DNA of 62,605 nucleotides from Sergeia podlipaevii (Eukaryota > Euglenozoa > Kinetoplastea > Trypanosomatida > Trypanosomatidae): assembly GCA_030849805.1 (NCBI GenBank), contig JASANZ010002174.1, positions 1-62,605 on the forward strand, given 5' to 3'. How positions within the stretch are numbered: position 1 is the stretch's first letter; each line of letters opens with the position of its first letter. Made by a program: the position numbers and the translations under genes. The notes below the pieces were generated by a model, which was not told the origin of the DNA, made no database searches, and saw only the letters and a list, made by a program, of their open reading frames with translations. Shown piece after piece: positions 48,237 to 57,601 of the stretch.

Positions 48237-48258
48237 TATATATATATATATATATATT
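48237..48258. repeat. (TA)n microsatellite
   Basis: About ten to eleven TA units; a second TA-rich palindromic stretch follows at about 48347-48367. Confidence 0.88.
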
Positions 48259-48562
48259 GCAAAGTACGTGTACGTTTCCTCCAATGTAAAATGTTGGAGA
48301 GCGCTGTACATGCCCATAATGTATGTTTTCCTCACCAAAAGACATCCATATATATATAATATATATGAGAGGAAATGGAAATCTGCGCGTGGAAATTTTT
48401 TTAAAAAAAACTACAAGCTATTTTAACTTCTTAACCTTCATTTCATACTGATAGTAACTTTACTGCACCACTTCTTTACCCCTGACCACCAGTGTCAATT
48501 TTTCAAAACGTATGTGAGGGATTCAAAAAGCAGTACGAAAATAACAAGAGAGTTCACATCGC

Positions 48563-49753
48563 CTATTGAGACTTCTTTTCTTGCACAGGAGCAGCCGATA
48601 TATTACGCATCAAGTCAAAATTCATCTTCAATACTTCAGAGGCTCCGTTGACGTGAAACGGCAAATTGTTCTCCTCGGAAAACTTCTTCAAGATTGGCCG
48701 CGCAGCTGGATAACGGTAGCGAGGAACCATTGGCAAAAGGTGGTGCTCCAGCTGGTACTGCATGCCACCAAAGAACCATTCCAAAAATGGATTGGCACAG
48801 TGAACGCCGCGCGTGGTACGATACTGGTCAACAATAAAGTTGTACCTGTCATCAGACTCAATCATCTCCTCAGTCTGGTGGTTCGCAGTGACCACAATGG
48901 CAACGCAAAATCCACCTACAATGATGCTACCAAGCGCAACTTTAACGGGAAGGAGAGCCAGCCAGAGATAGTTAAGTCCAATGACAAAGAGTTCCGTCTT
49001 GTTGCCACTGCCAATGGCATATTTGAGGGATTGAAGACGCCAAGACACGTACAAAAGCGAGTACGCAATAGGGTAGTACAGATACTGAAAACGGCGATAC
49101 GGTTTGTCCTCCTCAACATCCGGGATCCACAAGAAGAGCACTGGCTCATTGTGAATGTCAGAGTCATGCCGCTTACGATTGGGGAACACGTGGTGATTGT
49201 TGTGCTTGTTTGACCACCACTGCACAGAGAACGCGCTGATCAAACCGCCGAGCGTAACACCCAGAAACCGGCAGAACTTGCCGCGAGCGTGAGTGAAATC
49301 GTGAGCAAGCCATCCACCTTGCTGCATACCAAGACCAATGAGAATCGTTGCAAGAAACGGATGCGAGTAACTGAAGTAGGTGCCAACAATGCAGAGGAGG
49401 ATCACAGGTATAATATTGCGGCAGAAGTCAATGAACCAGTTCCGCTCAAACCATCCCTTCGCCTCTAGCTCCTTCACCAGCTTCTCAAACTTCTGAGAGA
49501 CTGCGTCACGAGGGACGTCGCCCTCCTTGAGAGGAAGAGCCTTCATACGCTTCAGCTTCTGGATAGCCTCCTTCGAGTGCAGTGAAAAAAAAGCATCCGT
49601 CGCGTCCTTCCCATGGAAGTCATCACAGAGCTGAGCACCGCCAGGATGCGACTTCCGCCATGTAGTGCAATCGTACCAATTGTCTCCAATGCGTATGATG
49701 CACTTCGGGAGAGTACTCTGGTACTTGTAGGGAGGGGTAAGTTCAAAAGGCAT
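48563..49753 (-). CDS. Cytochrome b5-fused front-end fatty acid desaturase
   Basis: 396 residues from the ATG at 49753. The N-terminal ~90 residues are a cytochrome b5 domain with the haem-binding HPGG (SHPGGAQLC) and a second His in FFSLHS. The desaturase part has all three His boxes: HDFTH, HNNHH (in NKHNNHHVFPN) and QYQLEHH. Gln in place of the first His of the third box is the mark of front-end desaturases, which act on delta-4, -5 or -6 positions of polyunsaturated fatty acids. Four to five hydrophobic segments place it in the ER membrane. Trypanosomatids use such enzymes to make C20-C22 polyunsaturates. Regioselectivity cannot be read from the sequence. The C-terminus is hydrophilic (QEKKSQ). 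Confidence 0.93.
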   Translation of the reverse strand: MPFELTPPYKYQSTLPKCIIRIGDNWYDCTTWRKSHPGGAQLCDDFHGKDATDAFFSLHSKEAIQKLKRMKALPLKEGDVPRDAVSQKFEKLVKELEAKGWFERNWFIDFCRNIIPVILLCIVGTYFSYSHPFLATILIGLGMQQGGWLAHDFTHARGKFCRFLGVTLGGLISAFSVQWWSNKHNNHHVFPNRKRHDSDIHNEPVLFLWIPDVEEDKPYRRFQYLYYPIAYSLLYVSWRLQSLKYAIGSGNKTELFVIGLNYLWLALLPVKVALGSIIVGGFCVAIVVTANHQTEEMIESDDRYNFIVDQYRTTRGVHCANPFLEWFFGGMQYQLEHHLLPMVPRYRYPAARPILKKFSEENNLPFHVNGASEVLKMNFDLMRNISAAPVQEKKSQ

Positions 49754-50291
49754 AGATGCAGCAGTGATAAACAAAAGATAAGTGCGCTTTAATAGACACG
49801 AGTGTGTGTACAAATCTCCTATTATGTGTAATCGGGGAAACGGTAAAAAAAAAAAAAATGTCAAGCAATAGCAGCAGGTACAACTTTAGCATTAAAAATG
49901 ATGATAACAACTTTAAGACACGCGTCATTTCTCATCCGTTACACAAACACAGACGAGTGTATTCACTTTCTGGAGAAAGTGGTACACAACTCACCGATAG
50001 AAACGAGAAAACATCTAATATCCCATTTTCCCATTGCCGCCTTCTTAATTTGATCTTACGTACAGCTCTATAAAAAAAAAAAACAATACACACGTCGATA
50101 CGTTTAGCGACAAGCCATCTATCACAAACATGTCTGCACGCACTTCCTCATCTCTTTCCCACACTCACGTCATCGCAGGCGTACCAACAAAAATAATCCA
50201 AGCAATAAGCCGCATATAAGAAAAACAAATAAAAGTACAAGTAATTCACTACAACAATGGGTATTCTAAAATGTGTGCGTCTGTGTTCATG
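49754..50291. other. Intergenic between coiled-coil and desaturase genes
   Basis: Holds the desaturase 5' UTR and splice signal; a second A-run at 50071-50082. No gene seen. Confidence 0.6.
49819..49857 (-). promoter_or_regulatory. Putative SL trans-splice acceptor of desaturase
   Basis: A T-run (complement of 49844-49857) followed by ACCGTTTCCCCGATTACACA and then TAATAG, AG at the complement of 49819-49820, 66 nt upstream of the ATG at 49753. It lies inside an apparent upstream extension of the frame and rules it out. Confidence 0.5.
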
Positions 50292-51395
50292 CTAGTTTTG
50301 AAGCGACAGAGCTAAAGAGTCGCAAAGCATCTTCAGCTCTTTGTTTTCCTTCTCAATTTTCGTACATTCGTCTTGATAGAACAAAACCTCCCTCTTCGTT
50401 TGGGTCATCTTTCGAGTGTAGTGCTCAGTGTCCTCGTCCATTCGCTCGTTAATGCCACGAGTTTTCAGCTCTAGGCGTCGGCGCTCCGCATTCGCAACCT
50501 CAATGCGCTTCCTAAGCTCACGACTCTCCTCTTCGGGATTAATCGAGGTCACCATTGCTTCATCAGCAGCGAGTGCGGTGCTGCGGTTCTGTGTTGCAGA
50601 TGTGTCAGAAAGTTTTGTAACCTGAACAACTTCCGCTAGCTTTTCATTGCTTTCCTGCAATTTATCAATCTCGTTCAGCAGCATCTGCCTTTCGTACTGA
50701 ATGCGCTGAGCCACGCTGGCGAGCTGACCGTCATTGGCCTCCCTCAAAAGACTTACATTCTGCGCTGCCTCTTCCTTCAACTCGGAAAGACGTTTCTTCT
50801 TTAGGTCCACAATCGCGTTCATCTCACGCTCCTTCTTCGATAAGAGCAAGAGGTTGTTTTCGCGATCGCGCGATAGCTCTTGAATCGCCTTAAGAAGCTC
50901 CTGGGCGCGAACCTCTTCGTCGTCCCCAGAGGCGTCAATTTTCCTCTGTAATGCAGCCTGCAAGTCGTCAAGCATGGAAACAAGGCGAACAATGGCAAGA
51001 CGCTTGTGCGCGTCATTCCCACGCTCCTGCATATCCTTAACGTTGCTAGATAACTCACGGATTTCGTTTTCCACACTCTTTCGTTTCTCGTCACTTTCCA
51101 TCACTTCACCTACGTACTCTTCCCGGGTGTGGCCGAGGTCAGCGCGGCGAGAAGATTGATGTCGCTCGCTATCCAGTGCTTGCTTTGATCGCTCTGCCGC
51201 CTTATACTCAACCTGTCGGCGCGCCTTTGAGCTCTCCAAAGAGTCGATCGACTGCTTAATCTCACTGACACGGTTGTCAGCAGAACGGATATCACTCTCC
51301 TTCTGCCTAAGCCTCTGCTCCACTCTCAAATGAGCAGCTCTCTCGGCGCCAACTGTGCTCTGTTGATCACAATTGTTCATTGGGCGGCTGCTCAT
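50292..51395 (-). CDS. Coiled-coil protein, unknown function
   Basis: 367 residues from the ATG at 51395 (first codons upstream are TTG-led); a second Met five codons on is also possible. Nearly the whole chain is charged alpha-helical coiled coil with heptad-like spacing (for example LSSNVKDMQERGNDAHKRL, ALQRKIDASGDDEEVRAQELLKAIQELSRDREN, KKKRLSELKEEAAQNVSLL, NEIDKLQESNEKLAEVV, ERRRLELKTRGINERM). Few Cys, no signal peptide or membrane segment. Such proteins in trypanosomatids are usually cytoskeletal, flagellar or basal-body components, but no family signature is seen here. Confidence 0.8.
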   Translation of the reverse strand: MSSRPMNNCDQQSTVGAERAAHLRVEQRLRQKESDIRSADNRVSEIKQSIDSLESSKARRQVEYKAAERSKQALDSERHQSSRRADLGHTREEYVGEVMESDEKRKSVENEIRELSSNVKDMQERGNDAHKRLAIVRLVSMLDDLQAALQRKIDASGDDEEVRAQELLKAIQELSRDRENNLLLLSKKEREMNAIVDLKKKRLSELKEEAAQNVSLLREANDGQLASVAQRIQYERQMLLNEIDKLQESNEKLAEVVQVTKLSDTSATQNRSTALAADEAMVTSINPEEESRELRKRIEVANAERRRLELKTRGINERMDEDTEHYTRKMTQTKREVLFYQDECTKIEKENKELKMLCDSLALSLQN

Positions 51396-51732
51396 AGACC
51401 ACAAAACTGTTGCTGTCTAAAATAAGTAAAGATCGTCTCTACGGTACACACGCTAAAACAGATTTGTTGCTCTTATGTATCAATATTGCAAGAGATGAAA
51501 TAGGAAAAATGGAGGAGTTAAAGGAAAACAATAGAAAGCGCATATAAACACGCACACACAACAAAGAGGAAGAGAACGAAAAAAAAAAGACAGAAAAGGA
51601 GAGAAAGCCATTTAAAACTTGCTAAGCAAACAAATATATAACATTTCACCTTCGCAGAAACAACATCAGATCATGTAAAGATTAAACACATAATTACAGA
51701 TAAATAGCAGCAAGAGATCAAGACGCAAGCAA
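51396..51732. other. Intergenic between degenerate methyltransferase and coiled-coil genes
   Basis: A/G-rich plus strand near 51563-51607 with an A-run at 51581-51588. No gene seen. Confidence 0.55.
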
Positions 51733-52566
51733 TTACTCAAAAGCGCGAGGTTGTACTGGCTCACCGCGGAGGCGAAGAACCATTGCATAATGAAATCCCA
51801 TCAAACACCGGCGCTCTTCCACCACTTCATACAGCATACTCTCTTCAATCCACTGGTGATAATCATGTGTGAATGACATCGAACTATTAGTACGTGCGTT
51901 AAACCAGCGCGCAAACCGATCAAGAGACTTGTACGACGATTTTCCAAAATCCATCACCAAAAAGTTCCCATCCTTGTCTAAAAACCGAGCGGCGCTATCA
52001 AATATTTTTCGAGCTTCGATTGTGTTATGGTTCATCAGCTCGTCACGAATGACAACAGAATGATACTTCTGAAATGAAGGTTGCTGCGTCTCAGCGCGCT
52101 CAATGATGGCAAAGTTGACAGTACTCCCAACCCAGTTGTGATCATTCTTCAACATGAAGTCCAGTGTCATCGCTCGACGATTTTCTTCCTTTTCCGCTTC
52201 GGAAAGTGACTCGTCAATTTTGTACCTTCCATCATCTACTACCCTGCGATCCACAAGATATTCTACACGCACTGCCTTTGACATTTCGTAGAAGGCGACG
52301 TCCTTCTCGTCATAAAGCTTCGGGGAAAGATCCAGTACTTTTCCCCGGCAGCAACGCTGATATACTCTACGTAACGATCGGTACATGAGAAACTGGGGAA
52401 TTGCAGTCGCTCCCATAAAAAGTGCAATGCCCCCAATAGTAGCAATAAAAAAGCGGTTTCGCCCCTCAACAATTTTCGCGTACTTTTCTTTTGGAATACG
52501 AGCAGGCTCGTACGCGTCAGCGCCTTTTTCATTGTACTGCTTCTGTAGAGCCTCAATCTGAGACAT
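51733..52566 (-). CDS. Single-pass membrane protein with degenerate methyltransferase-like domain
   Basis: 277 residues. One hydrophobic helix near the N-terminus (FIATIGGIALFMGATAIPQFLMY, about 39-61) follows a charged head. The rest resembles the second half of a class I SAM methyltransferase of the OMS1/METTL7 sort: YDEKDVAFYEMSKAVRVEYLV, then IEARKIFDSAARFLDKDGNFLVMDFGKSSYKSLDRF, where the D-GNFLVMDFGKS segment matches the strand and loop after motif III. The SAM-binding glycine motif (GxGxG) is missing: the expected place reads NHNWVGSTVNFAIIER. It may be a non-enzymatic mitochondrial inner-membrane protein, as yeast Oms1 is an inner-membrane protein with a methyltransferase fold. Family assignment is tentative. 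ATG at 52566. Confidence 0.72.
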   Translation of the reverse strand: MSQIEALQKQYNEKGADAYEPARIPKEKYAKIVEGRNRFFIATIGGIALFMGATAIPQFLMYRSLRRVYQRCCRGKVLDLSPKLYDEKDVAFYEMSKAVRVEYLVDRRVVDDGRYKIDESLSEAEKEENRRAMTLDFMLKNDHNWVGSTVNFAIIERAETQQPSFQKYHSVVIRDELMNHNTIEARKIFDSAARFLDKDGNFLVMDFGKSSYKSLDRFARWFNARTNSSMSFTHDYHQWIEESMLYEVVEERRCLMGFHYAMVLRLRGEPVQPRAFE

Positions 52567-52951
52567 TGCTATATAAATGCCTCACGAAAGAAAGCAACCT
52601 AAACTGAACAACAAGAGTAATTGTAGATCACCTACAAAAGGCGTCAAATATTTTGAGCTTAAAAAATAAATGAGTTTGGTAATTCAATATCAAAAAGGCA
52701 TCGACGATAATCCAAACAGAAAACAAACATTTACTTCGTCGTACAATCGCAAACTTAATAGTCAATAAGCTTGACATTTGACAAAAAAAAACACTAGCGC
52801 TTCGCGACTCCATATGCAAGAGCGAAGTAGCAGACGTCAACAAAATGGAGATGTGAAACAAAATGTAAATGTTCTAGTGAATATGTGTTTGTGTCTAATT
52901 TTTTTTACGTGTATGAATGTTGCATAATCTATGCTTTAAGAAAAAAAAAGC
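52567..52951. other. Intergenic between unknown membrane protein and methyltransferase-like genes
   Basis: A-runs at about 52782-52790 and 52941-52949. No gene seen. Confidence 0.55.
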
Positions 52952-53515
52952 TTACTCGTGCTTTCGTAAGAAATACCGCCAGAATAGCAGAGTATATGCG
53001 TCAGTAGTTGTACTGGGCACCCAGCTATATGGATAAAAAGAAAGCCATTTACGCTTTTCTGACAAATCTCGACTAAACCATGAAAGCCACGATAATGTCC
53101 GATGCAACGTCAAAAACTGTATCACGGACGAAATAGAATTTCGCCTCTGATCAGAAAAGGCTACTACACTAAAATCGCCATGAGCCAAAGCGATTTCTCT
53201 CAAGCCCCCTTTAAGCACAGCAGCATCAGAGAAAAAGGTGCAGGATGGCTGCGAATCGTGCATCATCCAAGATACTTCGCTTGCATACGCAGAACATATC
53301 AAGGCAGAAAAAACTTTATTGGAATAGGGAGCAGCCCTGGTAACAAGGAAGTAGCCCCAGCAGCCCCCCACGCCCACAAACCAAGCCCCTAATGGATTGT
53401 AGGTGTTCTCAAAAACTCTATACAGTAGTGCTTTCTCACTAGCACTTGGTTGATACTTCAGCTTATGAAGACGTTGCAGTAGTCCGGTAAAGGCCTCATC
53501 GTATGTCAAATACAT
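52952..53515 (-). CDS. Membrane protein of unknown function, 187 residues
   Basis: Not recognised. N-terminal ~40 residues are soluble and basic (YDEAFTGLLQRLHKLKYQPSASEKALLYRVFE). One or two hydrophobic segments follow (LGAWFVGVGGCWGYFLVTRA, then VFSALICSAYASEVSWMM), rich in Gly and aromatic residues. The C-terminal half is polar with a Trp/Tyr/Arg-rich end (LSWLSWFSRDLSEKRKWLSFYPYSWVP, YTLLFWRYFLRKHE). The layout suggests a small organellar membrane protein, possibly mitochondrial. ATG at 53515; composition and isolation between spacers support a real gene. Confidence 0.68.
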   Translation of the reverse strand: MYLTYDEAFTGLLQRLHKLKYQPSASEKALLYRVFENTYNPLGAWFVGVGGCWGYFLVTRAAPYSNKVFSALICSAYASEVSWMMHDSQPSCTFFSDAAVLKGGLREIALAHGDFSVVAFSDQRRNSISSVIQFLTLHRTLSWLSWFSRDLSEKRKWLSFYPYSWVPSTTTDAYTLLFWRYFLRKHE

Positions 53516-54349
53516 CTGTGAACGTGTGGCGTCAAAATACCGTGCCGCACAGTGGTGTTCTATTGTATCTAAAATGTACTATATAAGAGAAAAACAAAAA
53601 ACGTATAAAACGCGTAGAGATATAAAAAGAAGTGTAAATGTTATGATTACTATGAATGTAGTATAATAAATCCCGCAAGCACAAACGCATGCAATGAAAA
53701 GTCAGCCGCAACAACCCATGTGCGCACATACATGCACACACATACGTATAAATTATAGAAAGACGACTAACGACGGAAACAGCAAAAAAAAACTGCGTCC
53801 TGATAGTCAAATAACGAGGTGTAAATTGGCACTGAGAAGGCTGCAGCCAATGCCTACAGTAGTATTAACATACTACAGAAAAACGGTGCAGTATGCTCGT
53901 TCATAACAACATACAAATTATTATTGTGTTAACATATAAAGTACTCCAACAAGACGACAACAAAAACAACACCATAACAACAATCAAAAGAAAAAAAAAC
54001 ACCTTCACAGTTGCATATTCATCTCAAATCTCTTTTCACTTTGTCCGACTTCATTTAACAACAAAAAAAATTATGTACGTGTGCGTGCTCACAATCCAAC
54101 ACGCTCTTAAAGTACCTTTTCTGCCTCCTTTTCACTTAATACGTTATGCACCAATTTCGATTCTTTTTTTTATTTTTTTGCGACGCACATAATTTGAACT
54201 ACAAGAAGGCATATATCTCAAAAGATGCTGAAGACACACCTCTCATCTTTTCGATCACGCAAGATTCTTTTCCTCTCCCTAAAAAAAAAATATTTACACC
54301 TCTACTGGGAAACAAATAGATGGCGCAAACGGGGAAAACGGCAAAAGCT
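53516..54349. other. Intergenic between eIF3c and unknown membrane protein genes
   Basis: A-runs at 53784-53792, 53991-53999 and 54281-54290 on the plus strand, with a reversed T-rich block at about 54163-54180 in the eIF3c 3' UTR. No gene seen. Confidence 0.6.
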
Positions 54350-56560
54350 TCAATACTTTGATCCACGGCCACCAACAGCGTTACCACGACCTCCACGACC
54401 ACGCCCACGTCCACGACCACGACCACGAGTTTCGTTGGCGCGAATGCGGCGCTCAGTGTACGGCGCTAGGTTCGATGCAGCATCAGCGGTACCAATGACA
54501 AGGTGCTGAAGACGTGTGGCGTTACTACGATCAACGTAGAGGTACTCGTCATTGCGATCCCAATAAGCAATCAGTGCGTTATTGTCCTTCTTTTCAGCAA
54601 TGATCTGGTTAATAACTCCACGAACGTTGCTGGCGTCCATATCGTACTTCACAGACAACTGTGCGACTGAAAAGGTGGAAAACCTGCACCTGTTCGAGAT
54701 GCAGAAAATGCGGAGTGCAGCGTCCTTGAGGAGGTCCAAGTAGCGCTCCTGAATAGCTTCGTAATCAGCGATCGTAGCCCACGCGCTCATGCTGAGAACG
54801 ACTTCCTTAGCAGTGTTGTAGTCGCCAATCTTGAGTGCGTCGTAAGCGGCGGCGATTTGGTCAGAAACCTGAGTTGGCTTGCCATAGAGCTGTTGCCGGC
54901 CAGTAATGGCCTTGTAAAAGAAGTGCTGATGACGATTGCTCTCATATGGATTCTTGGCCTCACCCAAAGTGTCTACAGCAAGCGCAGAAAGCATCGCGGC
55001 AAGCTGAAGGTGTGCAAAGGAAATGCGCAGGTGTGGAAGAACGAGACGGTCACGGAACTTGAGCTCGTCAACCACATCGTACTTCATCTGCCTATGCGAT
55101 GGCACACTCTGGCCAATGAGCACCTCGTGGTTACGCTGGCACCACAGATTGCCAAGCATCTGATACGACTGTGCAATGTCGCCGGCAAAAAAAGCGGCCA
55201 GACCAAGCTGCGCAACAACCCGATTATAAAGGATAGCAAGCTCAATATCGCTCTGGGACTCTCCGATACTCAAAGAGTCACTGATAGAGGAGCGAAGGAT
55301 AAGATCCCTTCCCTCACGGTACTTTCCGTTTAGACCATGCTGATATGCAATGTGACAAAGGGCGCGAAGCCGCCAGTTACTATCGCACGAGGAGACAAAA
55401 GTCTTGAACATCGCCATGAGCGTGTCCATCACAGAAGGGCTGATGATGGCACGTTCGTAAGGAAGCTTGGCAAACAAGACAGCATGCGCATCTTGACGAC
55501 GAGGGCCGAGGATGGCAAGAAGGATGTCGCAGCATCCTGCGGCGCCACGGCGGTTGTTTCGCGACTGGTAGTAGCCAAGTACCGCATCCACAAGTCCGAC
55601 AAGTGAGTTCTCGCAAAGGGGAATACTCAAATAGTTGGCCTCATTGCCAGTCATAAACTGAGCAATGCGAACCAGCTGAACGTGAAGACTCTGGACAAGG
55701 CCCCTGAGCCCCCCAAGTACGACACCACGACGACTGTTAAGAGGTGTGGACATATCCTCCGCAACGTAAATCGTTGGGTTTGCGAGAATCAGGTCAAAGC
55801 ACTTGCAAGCAGCAGAAAAGGCGGTCTCCCATGTGGCGAAAGACACGTAGGCGCGATACGTATCCTCATCGAAAAGAGCGCTAGCAGCCATGCCAAGAGC
55901 AGATAGTTGAATTGACACAAAGCCCTTCTGACCGCATGCTGCGGCAATCCTCTGAAACACGCGGGCCTTCTTGTCCTTACCTTCAGCTATCTCAGTTAGG
56001 CGAGCGGCATAGTCCTCCAGTGTCATCTCCTTGTTCTCATCCTCCACTGCCTCTGTGGTATCTTCATCTTCTTCATCTTCCTCGTCAGTATCTTTCATGT
56101 TTTCTATCGCATCCTTGTACTGATCAATCGTCTCCGCAACGGCACCAGAAAGTTTCTTCAGGTTGTCAAAATCCACAGGCTTTGCAAAGTCCCTTCGGGT
56201 CTTACCCGCAAGCATCTCAGTGAGATTGGGGGCGTTCAAGAGGCACTCGAGCAGAGGCCTCGGCAACTTGGAAAACTTAAGAGTGTACTTGCCGACAGTG
56301 CTCATGAGCGAATTAAACGCCTTCATAGCCTCCGTCCAGGACTCATTGTCTACGCAGAAATCAAAGGTATCACATTGCTGCTGAATCGTTTCAAGCAGCT
56401 TCTCCTTGTGTGACAGCACTTGACGCTGCTCCCTGTCATCTTCATCGTCAGAGACTTCAAACCAGGTTGGGTTGATCTTAGACTCGACCACCTCCTCAGC
56501 CTCGTAGCTGACCTCGGACTCAGTGTCGCTTTGCGACGAATCTGACCCATAAAAGTTCAT
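54350..56560 (-). CDS. EIF3C: Translation initiation factor eIF3 subunit c
   Basis: 736 residues. Core PCI subunit of eIF3, which loads mRNA and initiator tRNA onto the 40S ribosome. The N-terminus (MNFYGSDSSQSDTESEVSYE) has the acidic Ser-rich segment of eIF3c and NIP1, followed by NPTWFEVSDDEDD. The helical body contains MNSLMSTVGKY-like FNSLMSTVGKYTLKFSKLPRPLLECLLNAPN. The PCI/winged-helix part near the end has RCRFSTFSVAQLSVKYDMDASNVRGVINQIIAEKKDNNALIAYWD. It is somewhat shorter than the human protein. The C-terminus is an Arg/Gly run encoded by a DNA repeat. ATG at 56560. Confidence 0.93.
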   Translation of the reverse strand: MNFYGSDSSQSDTESEVSYEAEEVVESKINPTWFEVSDDEDDREQRQVLSHKEKLLETIQQQCDTFDFCVDNESWTEAMKAFNSLMSTVGKYTLKFSKLPRPLLECLLNAPNLTEMLAGKTRRDFAKPVDFDNLKKLSGAVAETIDQYKDAIENMKDTDEEDEEDEDTTEAVEDENKEMTLEDYAARLTEIAEGKDKKARVFQRIAAACGQKGFVSIQLSALGMAASALFDEDTYRAYVSFATWETAFSAACKCFDLILANPTIYVAEDMSTPLNSRRGVVLGGLRGLVQSLHVQLVRIAQFMTGNEANYLSIPLCENSLVGLVDAVLGYYQSRNNRRGAAGCCDILLAILGPRRQDAHAVLFAKLPYERAIISPSVMDTLMAMFKTFVSSCDSNWRLRALCHIAYQHGLNGKYREGRDLILRSSISDSLSIGESQSDIELAILYNRVVAQLGLAAFFAGDIAQSYQMLGNLWCQRNHEVLIGQSVPSHRQMKYDVVDELKFRDRLVLPHLRISFAHLQLAAMLSALAVDTLGEAKNPYESNRHQHFFYKAITGRQQLYGKPTQVSDQIAAAYDALKIGDYNTAKEVVLSMSAWATIADYEAIQERYLDLLKDAALRIFCISNRCRFSTFSVAQLSVKYDMDASNVRGVINQIIAEKKDNNALIAYWDRNDEYLYVDRSNATRLQHLVIGTADAASNLAPYTERRIRANETRGRGRGRGRGRGGRGNAVGGRGSKY
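54379..54428 (-). repeat. RG-encoding tandem repeat in eIF3c C-terminus
   Basis: A C/G/A-rich hexamer-like repeat (CCACGA and variants on the plus strand) encodes about seven consecutive Arg-Gly units. RG tracts are targets of arginine methylation and bind RNA. Such repeats tend to vary in length between strains. Confidence 0.85.
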
Positions 56561-56955
56561 CTTTCAGTCCTTTCAAGAGATCTGATGGCTTATATGCGCT
56601 CTTTAAATAATAAAACGCCACTTAAAAATGATATAGAAAATATACTAACGCTGTATACGAAGCCCTTGGAAACTACATACAAACGCAAAATAGATGAAAG
56701 AAAAAAAAATTAAAATGTACCGTCACAATAAGAAGAAACAAGGCAAGTTGAACAGTTTCTGTTTACTCCTTATAGAAAAGAAAAAACACCACTATAAGGG
56801 GTGCAAAATTACATAATGCTATTATACATTCTCTGGAACGAGTGAAAAACACTGTGTAAAGTATCTGACAAAAAGGGCAAAACAAATGCCTTGAAGACTA
56901 GGGAACACGTTCGTGTGTACAACAAGAAAAAAAGGAGATGGGGCGTAGCGCTAGC
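56561..56955. other. Intergenic between 165-residue and eIF3c genes
   Basis: An A-run at 56701-56708 and A/G-rich flanks give the likely pyrimidine tract for eIF3c. No gene seen. Confidence 0.55.
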
Positions 56956-57453
56956 CTACCCACTATCATCAATTATGCGCAAAAGTGCAATAGCCCTTTC
57001 GTTCCTGCAATGCTCTCCATCGACATCAAGAATATTGTGAAGAGCAGCAGCTATAAAGCGCCAAACTCTTCGGAGTACCCGGTTTTTCAAAAGAGAATCA
57101 CCAAAAACGCAAAGACACAACAGAAGAGTCTCAACAGACACTGTAAATTGTGATGAAGAAAATAAATTAACAAACATAGGAAGAGCTTCAGTAATGGCAT
57201 CGAGGCCAATATCAACTATTTGAGACAGCGTTGGCGTTCCCTCCATCAATACAGCTGCAAAACACATGCTTGGTTGAGATTCACTTTCATGGGGCTCGTG
57301 CTTAAATTGAAGCAGCAATTGTGGTGCGATTGCCGCCACTTGCTGATTGAAAAGTATGCGAGTGCTTGAAATGTAATCCTCAGCCCGTGCTACGTGACGG
57401 CAATTTGTGTTGTGAACCGCGCATGTGCGTTGCAGAAGTGTCTCGATGTCCAT
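56956..57453 (-). CDS. Unknown helical protein, 165 residues
   Basis: Not recognised. The chain is mostly alpha-helical by composition (TRILFNQQVAAIAPQLLLQFKH, IVDIGLDAITEALPMFVNLF, VETLLLCLCVFGDSLLKNRVLRRVWRFIAAALHNIL), with four Cys in the first 80 residues. It could be a small helical-repeat protein. No signal peptide, and no run long enough to be a sure membrane helix, though VETLLLCLCVFGDSLL is borderline. It is close to its upstream neighbour (148-bp gap), the tightest spacing in the window. ATG at 57453. Confidence 0.65.
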   Translation of the reverse strand: MDIETLLQRTCAVHNTNCRHVARAEDYISSTRILFNQQVAAIAPQLLLQFKHEPHESESQPSMCFAAVLMEGTPTLSQIVDIGLDAITEALPMFVNLFSSSQFTVSVETLLLCLCVFGDSLLKNRVLRRVWRFIAAALHNILDVDGEHCRNERAIALLRIIDDSG

Positions 57454-57601
57454 TAGCTATGCGCAACGCAAAAGCGCATTTACAAAAGGATGCAAAGAAG
57501 AAAAGAAAAGAGAAAAAAATAAGCAGCAAACAAAACAACAGCAACATAATTCCACGCATCAGCCTTTTTACTTTAATATTGATAGTAAAAGTATGCGCTT
57601 C

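Larger units (their letters stand above)
47688..48562. other. Intergenic between desaturase and PDI genes
   Basis: Contains CT and TA microsatellites and an A-run at 47803-47812. A C/T-rich coding-strand tract (complement of about 47701-47730) ending in TCAAG is the likely PDI splice signal. No gene seen. Confidence 0.6.
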
